A stretch of DNA of 64,000 nucleotides from Theristus sp. LFF4_11 (GCA_030248135.1 JASANC010005530.1:33517-97516); one strand, 5' to 3'; positions 21,051 through 34,439 are shown, counted from the stretch's first letter. Program-made: numbers and translations. The notes: generated by a model not told the origin, from the letters alone.

Positions 21051-22748
21051 CTGGTCTGAAGAGCGTGCACTACGGTATACACACACATGTTAAACAGTGA
21101 TGTTGCACAGTCACGAACATAAATCATGAGTACGGTATTTAGTGACGCATATAGCTGACGTTTAACAAAGCAACGTGTTACTTAATACTGCTTATTCATG
21201 AATGCCCCTTAAACGACATTCATGGAGCTTGATATGCCAACCTCACTTCACGCGGCGTCACTTGGCTGCACATGCCTGAAGCAAAAGGACTGCGCAGCTT
21301 GCTTTACAAGCTGGAGCCTGCGCTTCAGCGCGAGTGCATAAATGGGCTTTCACTATTAACCAAATAAATTTTTAAAAAAACCACACACACACACATGCGT
21401 TGCTGTGATGTCGTATGCAGCGTGCCTGTGCGTTTATTTGCGACTGTGCAATTAGGCGCACCGGATTAATAGGACTGTAGCTATTCACGACTAGCGACTA
21501 GACTATTACTGCTGACAGTGGAACTTTCCGGGAAAACTCTGTGCTTGTCCATTCGGCAGGCAGCAGTTTGCGAAAAGTAGCTATCTGGGCCGCCAAAGCA
21601 TGTTCAGGAAAAAAAAAGCGCGCTGCGAAAAAATTTGATTCTGCTGTAGGTTTGACGGTTTATTAAAAAAACGCGATGTTGATGAAACACCCCGCAAGCT
21701 GAACTTGGACGGGCGAGCGAAACATAAACACCATGCACGTGTAATCCATCACTGTTTACAAAAGCATTGCTGCAGTAACCATTGTTTCGACTGAAATCAT
21801 TACTGAATGCGGAAAAACAGTTTATGTACAGTATACTGGTGAATGATGCAGGATTTTGCCTCAAAAAGTTCAACACTCATAAAAAAAGTGGTCATGCGGC
21901 GCCCATGTGGTCATACGGTAAATTGATTACTAAGTATCACAAAGTCTTGCAAATGAGAAAATCTTAAGTACATAGCCGAGAAAAATCAATTTAACGTGAA
22001 AATTGAGTGACGCCCCAGTAAGCGTGAGAAAAGAAGGCTTATAAAAAAGATCGGAAACGTATCAAAAGTTCGTTGTTTTTTGTTCAAGTAAAAATGCGTT
22101 TTCCGTGCAGATCTTAATAGGTCGGACTTGAGTTGTTTGTTTACTGTTTCAAATCAACCAATTTGTTGGATGGTTCTCTGCATTTCGGCCTGGCCAACAT
22201 CATATGCAGAAGAGGGGTGGCCTCATCAGTGATGTTCCCCTCCTTGAACCACTTGAGATAAAAAAAACTTGTGCAATAGCTTATTCACGGAAAATACAAT
22301 CATCAAACTGAATAAAATGAATCAATCAGAACTCATTATGGACTTTGTTGAACTGCCCCTACTTTTAGTTGAACAAGCAGCTCAAATCACTAATTATCAC
22401 GATAACCAACAGCGCTGGATGCATGCGCAACAATGGGGCTTAATAATGCACAGATAAACTAGTCAAAAATTGATTAACTAGAATTTCTTTGTTGTTGTTT
22501 TTCTTGTTTTACAACAGGAATTAATCAATCGAAGATCGTTTTGTGCAAGATCACAAAATGCTTGATAGCGTAGATTCCACACCAAACTTTACTGTTTCAG
22601 CTGTCGACTCACTATCAAATTTTCAGCTGCCCAGCGCGCCATCCATTTATCGCCGTCGTGTGTTTTTTAGTGCCGTGTTTTGCATTTCAAATAATTTTCA
22701 GTCGTTTATTCAATCTAAATTTTCTGTGGCAATTTAACCGCAATCAAC

Positions 22749-22782
22749 GTGACGTAGACGTCCCTCCTGCATTGATCTCCAT
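22749..22782 (-). CDS. Candidate first coding exon of TM-1
   Basis: An ATG followed by eleven codons (MEINAGGTSTS) ends in phase 1 at a GTTGAT donor. That phase matches the start exons of TM-4 and TM-5 and would join the TM-1 TM1 exon in frame. An acceptor-like TTTCAG lies just upstream of the ATG. The residues do not resemble MDY(A/S)R of TM-4 and TM-5, and the donor is weak, so this is only a candidate. Confidence 0.2.
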
Positions 22783-23123
22783 CAACGATGTCGCCCTGAA
22801 ATTTCAAATAAAGTTTTATTTTACACTTCGACAATTAAAAATGTCTAAGCAAAAACAGCGCGAATCAAAGTCCTGTTCTGTGCTGTGTGAGGTAGGTGAG
22901 TGTAGAAAACTGGGTAGAGTTCTGCTGAAAACTATGGCTTTTCACTTTGAGTACTGTACCTCACCATCACCATGTAGTTAATTTATTCAGGTTAAGAAAC
23001 TCGGTAAAAATTGAATTGAGATAAATTGATTGACATTGTTACACATTGAAACATAAAAAAATACTTTTTGAACATGCATTGCTCAGAAACATAAATGTGT
23101 AGAAGACGAGATAGAACAAGGTA

Positions 23124-23851
23124 CGGAACGGCCGAAGTAAACATGGCAGCTTTTTTCAGGGTGCAAGAGCGAGCGAAATTCAGAAGACATTCAAAGACAT
23201 TCAGAAATCCGATCGTGTGTCAAATTTGATGTGTTTTTAAACTACCGTATTACCCCCAATAAACCCCCATGGGGGATTAATACGTCAGCGACTTTTAGGG
23301 GTGGGGGTTTATTGGTGGGGGGATTATTGGTGGGGGGGGATTATTTACAAACAAATTCTAGGGGTGGGGGTTTGTTGAAAAATGGCAAAAATGGCAAATA
23401 TCTTGCATGGCCGGCAAGAAAGTTGCAGAAACTTCTACTTTTCACAGAGATTTTCTTTTGCAACAGCCTTTTGTAATGAAATTACCATCAACTCATCCCT
23501 TTGGGGCCTTTGGTAGCACAATTTCACCAATGTCACTGCATTCAGCCACTGAATTCGCTGGGTATGTGTTTAAAACAGGTTTCCAATTAACCCCCATGGG
23601 GGATTATTTGTGGGGGGGGGTTATTCGGAAACTTGTCCGGGGGTTGGGGGTTTATTGGTGGGGGGGATTAATGGTGGGGGGTTTAATGGGGGTAATACGG
23701 TTACGGTACCATTGATTTTTAGTGCTATTCTGTTTATTCTATCTCCTTTGCACACACAATTGGGAACAACCTTGGCATTTTTGAAAAAGAAAATTCCTAG
23801 TCTGCGGCTGATCCCGCCTGGAAGGACTGCCTTATTTATTCGGCCATACAG
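23124..23851. mobile_element. MITE family 2 (GTATGGCCG ends), interrupted copy
   Basis: Its two halves match the intact copies at 54992 and 58932: the left half has AACATGGCAGCTTTTTTCAG, the right half TTATTTATTCGGCCATACAG. TA flanks lie at 23122-23123 and 23852-23853. A family 1 MITE splits it near its middle. Confidence 0.8.
23245..23700. mobile_element. MITE family 1, copy 3, nested in a family 2 MITE
   Basis: The ends CCGTATTACC and GGTAATACGG and the shared internal blocks identify it. The family 2 element continues on both sides (23124-23244 and 23701-23851). Confidence 0.85.
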
Positions 23852-24286
23852 TACATGCCGAAAAAAAGCAAAACATTTTTGGGTGTAAGATTTATGAAGA
23901 CAAGGTGATCGGATTTGAGAAATCACAAAATATTGTTTGAGTATAATCGTTGCTTTTCGTTCTGCGACTCAATGCGCGCACATGGAGAGGTAAGCAGTTT
24001 CATGTCAGACGCAGGATTTCGAAATTGGTGAAGTCACCCGTGTGCGTGTGATACTGTTGAGTGTTGAGGCATTAATGCGGCATTCATGTAGCAGTATTTA
24101 TTTACAGTGAAGCGGACTGCATTAAAACATAGCTACGCTGTCACTAAATACTGCTTCATGAATGCCCCATTACGGCTATTTTGAATGAAACTGACTCCTC
24201 CAAACTCATTTACTATCAGAACTAAAAGCACAGATGATAAACGCAGCCTTGAAACGTCACACGGCGATAGTCGTCTTTTTTTAGTT

Positions 24287-26276
24287 TCAATCGGACACCT
24301 TTGAAGGCATCAGCAATACCTGGAAAAATTCACTCCCAGAAAACAACACACAATGTTTTTTTATGTTACAGCTTTTAAACAGGCATAATGCAAAAAGTCA
24401 CGTGAAACAGTGAACAAAGATGTGCACACATTTTTGTTACGAAACACGGTATAAAACAAATCTGGCATCAAAACATTGCCAGCTGTCCGTCAATTTAACG
24501 CCAGAAGAGGATGCAGCGCACACGAACGAACCTGAGGTGCTGCACGTGCACCTGGTGCGTCTGCAGCTGATCCGCCTCCGGCTGCTGCGATGTACAGCAC
24601 CGTTGGCGCGACGTTGCCGCCGAAGCAGCCGCCAATTTTCGTCCAGTACCAGCAGATCAGACTCGAACTCATCACAAATGCAATCACTGCAAATATAGAC
24701 ACACAATAGTGTCAGAAAATGTCATGATCGTGGAGAATGAACAGAATGGAGATGATCGTGTTTTTTTTCAATCAATGGTGCCGCCATGTCGGTAGAAGGG
24801 CAAAAGAACGAGTTGTAGAAAAAAGAACCGCACACTGCAGAAGTGAGAGGCACAGCAGTAGCAGTTGGTAGGCTTTTTCACCAGCGTAAGCTTTCTGCCA
24901 CGGTCGGGCGATATGAACAAAGTAGGCTGCAAAAATAGACGAAAACAAATTGTTTCACAGTACAGTCGAACTCTAAGTGATCGTACAGTTATCTAAGTAA
25001 GTTAGTTATCTAAGTACAGTGGGGCGCCCATCGAGTTTTCTCTGTCATTAAGTGCCTGGACACCCCTCGGCGCGGGGCTCGATCCCCCGGGCGCACAGAC
25101 AAGAACAGTCTAACGTGCTACCACGCAGGCCACGAGCGGTGACAACGAAGCTGCTTCACCTTGTGCGTTCAACTTCAACTGCAGGTTGTTGTGTTTCAAG
25201 TTGCACTTTCTCAGAGTATGACCGCAGCCCACACCGATCATCGTGTGGGTCGCACACACACTATCGTCGCGACCCTTGCGACACTTTGCCTGTGCCATGT
25301 GACCTGTTACCACACACACACACACACACAAACCTTTTGAAATGACTGCCAGCCATACGGTTAGCACGCAGCTGATTATCGTCAACACAAAGTACGCCAA
25401 CAGAAGCACCCTCGATCGCAGCAAACTGAACGACGCTTTAACTCCCATTGCCGCGTTGATGATGAACACAATCGACAGCCAGCCTCCGATGCCAAATACA
25501 CAGCTTTCGCTGTAAAGAGAAGACGGGCTCTGTGGTTTTTTTCGTCGTCTTATCGCATCCACGATGAAGGTGACTGCAGATCAGTGATCACAGCTGTGTT
25601 GAAACTAAAACTGTAAGCATCACGACTCGTACAAAATTGCTGCCAGGTGGTACACATGGCTACAAAGTGGTGCAAATTGCTACCAGGTGGTACACATGGC
25701 TACAAAGTGGTGCACATTGCTACCAGGTGGTACACGTGGCTACAAAGTGGTGCACATTGCTACCAGGTGGTACACATGGCTACAAAGTGGTGCACATTGC
25801 TACCAGGTGGTACACATGGCTACAAAGTGGTGCACATTGCTGCCAGGGGGTACACATGGCTAAAAAGTGGTGCACATTGCTACCAGGTGGTACACATGGC
25901 TACAAAGTGGTGCAAATTGCTACCAGGTGGTACACACTGCTGCCAGCTGGTACACATTGCTGCCATGTGGTGTGCGCAGAATGCATGCACGTGATCCGCA
26001 ACCAATCAGCTATAGTGGACTATATTATAGTGGCAGAGCCAGTTTGTCATTCGTGAACAGATGTCTGGTTGGTTGGTCGCGTACAGGTCGCGTCCCCAAC
26101 TGACCGGCGTTTATTCAGCAAGCGTCCGCCGAAGCACAGCCAGCCGACGGCGAAGACGAACACGGCGAGCGCCAGTTGCACGACGGCGACGACACGCAGC
26201 AGCTGCATTCGTCGGACGTGGCGTTTCGGTGGCGCTGGCACGTGCTGCGCGTGCGACTCGAGTGTTGTCGACGCTG
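24287..26276 (-). CDS. TM-2: four-transmembrane tandem-array protein, 5' exon not found
   Basis: Exons are 26105-26276 (TM1), 25334-25509 (TM2+TM3), 24834-24926 (loop and TM4 start), 24532-24686 (TM4 end) and 24287-24319 (tail). Phases 2, 1, 1, 0 match the paralogs. TM1 reads LLRVVAVVQLALAVFVFAVG followed by WLCF. TM2 starts CVFGIGGWLSIVFIINAAMG. TM4 ends SLICWYWTK with a Cys after it, then PTVLYIAAA: this copy alone lacks the Pro after the motif. The tail is only ten residues (VLLMPSKVSD). The intron between the TM1 and TM2 exons holds a 40-bp minisatellite, and a long palindrome begins 14 bp upstream of the TM1 exon. The start exon should lie between 26.9 and 28.8 kb, but I could not recognise it. 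Confidence 0.8.
25020..25138 (-). mobile_element. tRNA-derived SINE, 5'-half copy
   Basis: On the minus strand it reads GTGGCCTGCGTGGTAGCACG, then GGGGATCGAGCCCCG, then the shared body ending AAAACTCGATGGGCGCC. Body fragments of the family also occur near 29575-29620 and 40007-40060. Confidence 0.75.
25637..25975. repeat. 40-bp minisatellite made of two 20-bp half-units
   Basis: About 8.4 copies of a 40-bp unit alternating GCTACCAGGTGGTACACAT-type and GGCTACAAAGTGGTGCACAT-type halves. The open plus-strand frames here only reflect the repeat. It lies in the TM-2 intron between the TM1 and TM2/3 exons. Confidence 0.95.
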
Positions 26277-26289
26277 CTGAGATGGTAAA

Positions 26290-26883
26290 AGTGCATAGTG
26301 GCCATGAAAAATGCCTAGCTATAGTGTCCAAAACATATCCCAGTGGCCACGACATATAGCAGAGTGGCCAATGCCTATGGACAAGTGTCCAATAGCTATA
26401 ACATAGTGGCCAATAAACATGCACAGTAGCCAATACAGGGTGTTAAATAATGCTGTTACAGGGTGATCCAGAAGTTATGATTTTTGAACTTAGTTGTTAT
26501 TTCTGGCACATTCAAGTGATAAACTGTTGCTTGAATGTGTTGCAAATTATTTCATGTTTGTTTAATGAGTTTGTTCAATTTTGTGATCCCAAAGTTGCTC
26601 AACAAACATGAAATGATTTGCAACACATTCAAGCAACAGTTTGTCACTTGAATGTGCCATAAATAACAACAAGTTCAAAAATCATAACTTCTGGATCACC
26701 CTGTAACAGCATTATTTAACACCCTGTATTGGCTACTGTGCATGTATATTGGCCACTATGTTATAGCTATTGGACACTTGTCCATAGGCATTGGCCACTC
26801 TGCTATATGTCGTGGCCACTTTGGGATATGTTTTGGACACTATAACTAGCAGAAATGCAAATTTTCTCATGGCCACTATGCAC
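26290..26883. repeat. 600-bp palindrome (long inverted repeat)
   Basis: Two arms of about 280 bp meet near 26560-26600. The outer parts carry repeated TGGCCACTATG and GTGTCCAAAACATAT motifs. The inner 300 bp (about 26433-26728) begins TACAGGGTGTTAAATAATGC and ends with its complement. It lies directly upstream of the TM1 exon of TM-2. Confidence 0.85.
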
Positions 26884-28825
26884 GTTGGCAACTATGCACC
26901 TAATTCGCTGTGATCGAATCGCTCACTGAAATGTTTTGGGCGCCACGAAAAAAAAATAATATGATCTGTGCGTGATTCAATCAGACATATGGCGTTTGAA
27001 GTTGTTTAATTTTTGGCAACATGAGTGTCCGATATTGGGACTAGCCAATGTGAGACGATCGCAAAAGTCCTGGCAGTTGCACACGAATGTTTTCAGGTGC
27101 ATGATTACTGTACGTAGTCTGTTTCTATTGCTGATGTGACTCGATTATTGTTGAGGTCGAACCGCTAACTGAAAAAGCACACACACCATTAAAATGATCG
27201 ACATGCGTGATTCCGGATTCGTTCATGCTGAATTCAGTTCTATAGGTGCCTTCTCGTTCTATAGCCATTTGGAATTTTATAAAAAAGGTTGAAATTGATT
27301 ATAATTACGTTTACAATGGTGTGAAATTGGTGTAGTTGTAATGTACTGTAAATTGGTGAAGTGTAATTATTGTTGTGGTTTCTCAGTATCAAAACTCCAC
27401 ATTTTAGGTGCCACTCAACCGCTTATATCGCATTACAGTAACAAAATGGTGCCAAGGAACATATCGATGTCTCTCACTCCCCTTTCCACTTTTGAACTTG
27501 ATAAACGTTTTTAATTTACATTTCGATTCGACATCATCAAAATTTAAAAGCAAAAAAATAACTCGCCAAGCGTCGACGCTTCCGCGATCGTTGTTGCTGA
27601 ATTGGTCATATCTTTTTCTGATAATTTGACCAAAAGCAGTTTAGTCGAGCAATTTTCCAATATACTTCCGATGTTTTAAATCCCGGCGTTACAACTATTC
27701 AAACAATTCAAAAAAAACGTTAGAACTCTTCAATTCGAACACCTAACCGATCTGTCTGAAAAACGTACACGATACAACCGAAAACGAAACTTTTTTTTAA
27801 ATCAACAGTGGATTTTGTTTATAACCGAGGTAAATTACCCGTCGTCTGTTGCAGTGGGTAAACGACAGCTGTGAAAAGTGATTGAAACGAACGATAAGCA
27901 TCATGGAGTCTCAAGTTTCACAGCCCAGACACAAGCAAGCAGAGTTGTGCTGCAGGTGCCGTTATGTGCAGTGTTCAAACAGTTTCAACTGCGCTTCTTG
28001 TGCTTTACTGCCATAAATTTTTTGTGAATCTAAATGTTTGTGATAAATCTGTTTTGTTGGTGATCACGGCTTTGATTGACTTCTTTTTATTCAACGGACA
28101 AATACTTTTTATTCAGAACTGAGTTCGAATTATCATTCACAACTTATGATAAAGGCAAATGGAACGGATTCAGATAGTAAATCAGATCAACCCAATAGAT
28201 TTGATGTAGTGTCTTTTATTTTGGTCCCGAGACTCAATCTGCGCAAAGATAGATAAACAGATGCATGCATGACGCGCGATTTCAAAATTGGTGAGGTGAT
28301 CCAAGTTCCGAATTACACAGGCCCGGGTAACTTTTGAATATTGCCACATAACGATTGAAATTCATGTCCTTTCTACGTCTGCAAACGCACTGAGTCGCAG
28401 AACCATAAAAATTTGTGGTGACACGGTGAAGAACTACTACATGAGGCATCACAATGAAAAACTGAAAGGTGGCACGAATTGTTTATGATGTTAATGGTAT
28501 GTTGCAAACAACATTGCTATTTCTAGTGGCTGTTTCTTTGATTGTCGCTCACGGAATTACAGTAGTCCCGAGACTCAATGCACATATAAATAGATAAACA
28601 GTTTCATGCATGACGCCGGAATTCAAAAATGGTAAAGTGATCCGAGTCCCATAAATGGGACCGGGTCACATCGGCTATTTTGAATTGCCATATAAAAATT
28701 AAAACTAGCTCCTTTCAACGTCTGCAAACGCAGAGAGTCGCAGAACCAAAAAAATTGATAATACTAGCAAAAATCATCGCCGACTGGCGTCAATGTCGGA
28801 TGGAGTGACCGGCTTGTTTGGAGTG

Positions 28826-31345
28826 TTAGGAAGGCACAATAATCACCTGAAACTGAGATTTTTTAAAGAGAAAAACTCGGCGATTTTGCGAGATCGGAGT
28901 GCCACAGTTCGAAATCTAGACCTTGTGTACTCCCTTTTTTGTTTTGTGTGTTAGCCCATCGTCGACGAACAGGACAGTCATTCATTACATTTGGCCTATT
29001 TTTTAAACGTGTCCCACTAAAATGACGTCATGTGCCGCCAAACATGCGCTTGTCGTTCACAGCAAACCACACTTTCCGTTTAGCCGATTTCTTCCCGTAA
29101 ACAAATGGTAAATGTCGAATCAGTCGCACCAAACTGAAACTTTAGTGCCTGTACTTTGACAAACGGGCGTTTTTAAAATAAATGACGTCATTTTAGTCCG
29201 GACTCGTTTAAATAAATCCACAATACCTAATCGCGGTATCAATGTACAGAACTGGTTTTTCGCGTGAATGGTACATCACTTACGGCATGGCATCCCATAT
29301 GGTATCATTTTTGGCGTGCACTACACCTGTGGGCCGGCCGGTGCTGCGGTTCGCAGCGACTGTTTCGGCGCAACGTAGAGCACCGTCGATTCAGGCTCGC
29401 TCGATTTGCAGGCGTTCGTTTTGTGCCAGTAGCAACAGATCAACAGTGAACTGGCCACAAGTGTCGGCGCTATGAAACGTTACGGTGATTTTGGGGCGAT
29501 GTTGTTGGCCAGCGCTTTTACCGTACCGAAGCGTACCGCACCGCTTTGAAAGCGCACAAAGTGCCGTGAAGTTTTCTTTGTCATTAAGTGCCTGTACACT
29601 GTACAGTACACCACTCGGCAGGACTAAACAAACATATTCCACCAAAAAGTGGCAAGGCGAACCTTGTTGGGGGTAAGAGGAGAGTGCAGAAAACGTTGAT
29701 GTAAAAATACACCCGATCTATTCCACTATGGGCAGCAGAAGATTCTTGTCTCGACTTCTCTCACATTGCACGATCGTCAAAATGGCCAGCGCCAAATTGT
29801 AGTGTCTGGTGCGCGTGATCGCTGCGACTTCGTTATCATCAAACCACGATCGTTCTGCGCTCCGACTATTGTAGGAATCTGTTGGTCAAACGTGAAAAAA
29901 CACGAAAATATATAGGTATATATACAGTGTATTATTGTTTCAGAAAGCTTGTATGCAGCACAACATCAGTTCCGCGCTCTCTTTCTTGGAAAAAGCACAC
30001 CCAAAAAGCAAAACATTATTCCGAATCGTCAATGCGACGCTGCTGCAAAATTTTGATCAATCGCGCAATTTATGAAACGTTTTGCTATCACGCATTCAGT
30101 AGCAAAAACGAAGGATGACATTTAGATTCTCTGCCATCTTCTCCAAGCAGCGCGAACCACTTCGCCCAGCTCACATACACACAAACGAAACTACTCTCGT
30201 TGATCTGATGGCTATACAGTTTTGTTTGCCTCCAGCTACACCGCTAAATTCAACCAACAACGAAACCATCACGCACGTATTGCCACGATCACCAATATCA
30301 CGCTGAACAGACAACTGAGCTGCGTCAGCACAAAGTACGCCAGCAGCGTTGCCCTGGCGCGCCGCAGGTGCAACACGGCCGTCAGTCCGATGGCGCCGTT
30401 GATCACGAGCAGAACGGACGTCCAACCGCTGAAGCCGTGCGTGCAGCTGTTCTCGCTGAGAACGGGGGCGATTTAGCAAATTACGTTACGCACGGACACC
30501 ACCGTACCCGCGCGACACGGTGTGCGGTACCAACGTGCGAAGCCCTGAAAACCGGTGTGCAGTCCGCAAGAAATTGTGTCTGCGGTTTCCAAGCTGTGCG
30601 CCGCTTTTGAGTGCTGTACACCATTTTGAGGGCTGCGCACCATTTTGAGGGCTACACAGCCGTTTTGAGGGCTGCGCACATTGGTACCCCACACCGTGCC
30701 GCGGGTATGGACATGACAATTAAAAAACACGGCTCCGCGATTTAGAACCTGTGTCGTATTACTGCTTTTTACGATCTAAACTGCTTTCAAATGCAACGTC
30801 ACGTCGCGTCGCGTCATCGTTTATACGTCCGTATTTGTATGAACGTCGACGCACGTCGCCGCATGGGGGCATAAACGAGCGAAAAATCTAAAACCATCCA
30901 GCACGTCACTTCACCTCACTTCGTCGTTTATGCGTCCGTGTCTGTTTGTGTGCGTCGACGTCCGAACGGCTAAATGGGTCAATTCATGCACACAAAGTTT
31001 ATCCGGCACGTCACGTCTCATTCATGGAGCAAAAAATACAGCAATCCAGCGCAGGTCACGTTATCTCGAGAACACGTGCTCGTTTTAGCGTTCATATGCA
31101 TGACGTGCCGAATGTCGTACATGAATTGGCCGTAAATGAGCCGTCAGACCGTACAGTACTCTCAACACAAACTGACAATCGTGGGTACGATCCGGTCTGC
31201 TGGTCAATGAAGCAACACCAGGCAACGATGAAGACGACCGTCGCGAACAACGTTTGCGCGGCGGCAACGATTTTCAACCCCAGCGCCACGTTCGCGCCGA
31301 ATTTCGACCCCGCACCGTCGTCATCCGCTACGGAATCGCGAACTG
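28826..31345 (-). CDS. TM-3: four-transmembrane tandem-array protein, 5' exon not found
   Basis: Exons are 31177-31345 (TM1), 30277-30455 (TM2+TM3), 29765-29854 (loop and TM4 start), 29327-29469 (TM4 end) and 28826-28846 (tail). Phases agree with the paralogs. TM1 is LGLKIVAAAQTLFATVVFIV followed by AWCCF. The TM2 exon has CTHGFSGWTSVLLVINGAIG. The TM4-end exon has LLICCYWHKTNAC, then STVLYVAPK. The tail exon encodes six residues (VIIVPS) and a stop, the shortest of the five, so almost the whole cytoplasmic C-terminus is the TVLYVAP exon. The loop-exon acceptor was chosen because only GCAG before 29854 keeps phase. Function unknown; membrane protein by its hydrophobic segments. Confidence 0.75.
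28993..29227. mobile_element. MITE family 4, copy 2
   Basis: Same orientation and nearly the same sequence as 15268-15505. It lies between the TM-3 tail exon (28826-28846) and its TM4-end exon. Confidence 0.75.
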
Positions 31346-34300
31346 CTGAAATGAAGTTTGCAGGATTCCAACGTCACATAAACTGCAAATGTAACCTTGT
31401 TTCTGAAGTTACGCAGGTACGTTTTCATGTTGGTGAACTTCCAAAACCACCGTTTCTTTAGTGCGGCATTGAAACTCGCTGTTTTTTCAGATGCAATTTG
31501 GCATCGTGACTCAATAAATTTTCAAGCGTTATTATCGTTTATTTTGGTTTTGAGACATAATGCGCGCACAGATAGTAAACAGTTTTATGCAGGCGCGGCA
31601 ATTCAAAATTGTCAGTGACCGAAAAACAGGACCGAGTCACATTTGAATTGAGGCCGTTTTAAATTCCTACATTAAGATTTGAAACTAGTTTGCTTTGTAT
31701 TGTACGTCTGTAACACATTGAGACAACCTTGAAAAATGGACAATAGTTTTGGTCCCTAGCGTGGCGCCTGCAAAAAACCTTCTATTTCAAAAATTTCGCC
31801 TGCCACCTAAGCTCTAATGATATTTCAGGTGCTAGCCCAGCCCCAGACAGCTGAACTCATTCGAGTTACGGTGTTAACTAGAAAAACAGCAACGAACCCG
31901 AGAGCGCTGCAACGGATGACGCGTCTTGGTGCAAGGGCGCATAAGAGGACATTTTTGGGACGAAAAATTGGCCGGGGCACTTTTGGAAAAAACGGACTGC
32001 CAGACCACCGTAATTTGTTTGATCGATCAGCGCGCTCTTAACGTGGATTGCGTCTGAAACGCAAGCCAGTCCATCAGCGTTCAGTTTTGAACATAAACAA
32101 ACCAAAAAAGGTCAATAAAACTGCAGCGCAAGCTACAGTTTCACTAAACACTAACAAAACTTTTTTGGTGTTTCCTCGCGGCCGCGCTGCTTTCCGTGCA
32201 AACAGTTTTTTTCTGAAAACACTGGTGCGGTTTGTTCTTACAATCGGTGGACGGAATGCTCGCATCGCAAAAAACCAAACCATTTTCGTTAGATTTTTCT
32301 GCTCAATCTATCCGGCTCGACAGTTTTATGAATTCAGATCATTTTAGTTTTGTTTTTTATCTTCACCTTTCATCACCGTCAGATTTTCTTTACTGTGCAT
32401 CAGAATCTGCACTGCAGAACATTTGTGATTTGACCCAATCCCGACTGTGTGAACTGCGAAACTCAAACATCTGGTACTGGTGGTATACCTTTATTTTGGT
32501 AACAACACTTTGAAATTCACATTTTGTCACGATTATAAGCTCTTGATTAGAGTGGACGAATATGAATGGGTTCGAAAAGTCATCCAAACGCCACACACAA
32601 AATGTACAGTGAAAAATGTTGTAAACGGTTCACAAGAGTACAAAAACAATAAATTTCACAGTTGATTGAATAGAATGTTGAAAACTTTGAAATCATGAAC
32701 TGTAATTTGATAACGTGTAAGTAGACTCAACTTTTAAACTCAACAAATAAAGCGGTGCATAACAAGGGACTTTACACGACAGAGTACGGTATCTAAAACT
32801 ACCGTGGTGATTCTCGACAGGAACTTTTGTCACACGCCCCTGATTTTCATGGAAACATTTTCAAATGTAGAATACTTTTAACTTTTCACTTCAGTTTCGT
32901 TTCAACAATTTCCATTTTAATTGGTGCAGTTAAATCGTGTTCAGGGATCCGATACTGTACTCTGTTAGCCTAAAAAAACAAAACAACAGAAACATGGCAA
33001 AAAAGTACGGAGAAAGAAGCACAACCAACAGAAAAAACTAAACAAGGCTGAAGCTGCCAAGGAACTGCAAAGAAAGCCATTGAGTAAAGTAAGTATGGTA
33101 CAATAGTTGCATTGTCAAAAGCGCAGAAACAGAGGAAAAACACAATTTGAAGCGTGAGTTCCGGTTTGACTAGAAAGAAGTGTGAGAAAATGTACACAAA
33201 CTGAATAAGATAATAATGCCGAGTCATTATTATGCCAGAGGACAAAAAAAATTGTTTTCAAACGTTGAACAGAGGAACTATAAATACTAAAAACTAAAAG
33301 CCCTACTCACATTACCAAGGAAATATTGTAAAAAAGCCGCAACAAAAAATGCTGATTCACACGGTCAACGATCTTGTCGCGGCTTTTTTGAAAAACTCGC
33401 TAAAGTGACTCGGGCTTTTAAGAAAAATAATCTCGCGCTCAGGACAACATTGCGCAATCGGTTTCAATATCAATTTGCCCAATGAATGATGAATCTGCAT
33501 TTCAATCAGCCAATCACAAGAACTCACTGAACAAACAAAGTTTAAGTTTTCATGCCACCAAAGCGGTGCCAACATTCTTTCCAATGTACAGAATATAATA
33601 TCAGAAGAGTGCAAAGATACAATATTAGATCTCTGGTAAGCTCAGTCCACGTCCGACATGACATTAACTGACCTAATAAATTTTGTACTTCAAAAACCTC
33701 CTTTTCTGATCAATGTCCGGTCAGTCATATGCTCCACCAAAATGTCGCGGCGACAGAACGGCGCTGCTCAATCGCAGCAAAAAAATGAATGCATGAATGA
33801 ATCAGAGGTGAAAATTTCCAGCGGAAAAAACTTTGTAAACTTTTTTAAAAATTTTGGAAACGTTTCCGGCGAGCAAAAAATTTGCGAAAAACATTTGCTC
33901 TGAAAGCGATTCAGTAAATCACCAAATGGTCTGGAAAATGAGCCGTTTTGAAACTGGAGAAATGCTGCTGTTACCGCGACGCGACGATTCATTGGAGCAC
34001 ATGTGACGTGTTCTCTTTTTTCCAGTTCTGCGACATCAGCTTCATGACAGCCGCGCCAACTCAAAAATTGATTACAAATGACCCGAGTGCCCGAGCTGCG
34101 ACTGCGACCGGTAATGGATAAGTGGTAAGTGCGCGCCTCGGTATTCCGGCAGGTATGCAGTCCCTAGTCCCTGGCATCCGCCTCACAGCGGCGCTAAACG
34201 GGTATACCATTTGTCGAGGAGCTCGCAGGAAACGCAGCCATATGACTGCCATGCAGCTGATGATGAGCCGCAACACTCGCCAGCCGCAAAACAACAACAA

Positions 34301-34439
34301 CTGCGACCCCGGGTCACTTGAGCAGATTTTGAATTGCCGCATATAAAGCATGAAACCAGTATGCTTTCCACGTTAAAGTCGCAGTACCAAAAAAGAAAGA
34401 AAACACAATAAATGGGGTCTAAAGTACAATGCGTGATTA

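Noticed and set aside
25637..26056. Plus-strand frame of 139 aa with repeated GGTHGYKVV-like units
   Set aside because: It is the translated 40-bp minisatellite (whose length keeps more than one frame open) inside an intron of TM-2.
33658..33903. Plus-strand 81-aa frame ending KNFVNFFKNFGNVSG
   Set aside because: Weak resemblance to an HMG-like segment only; no splice partners and AT-rich composition.
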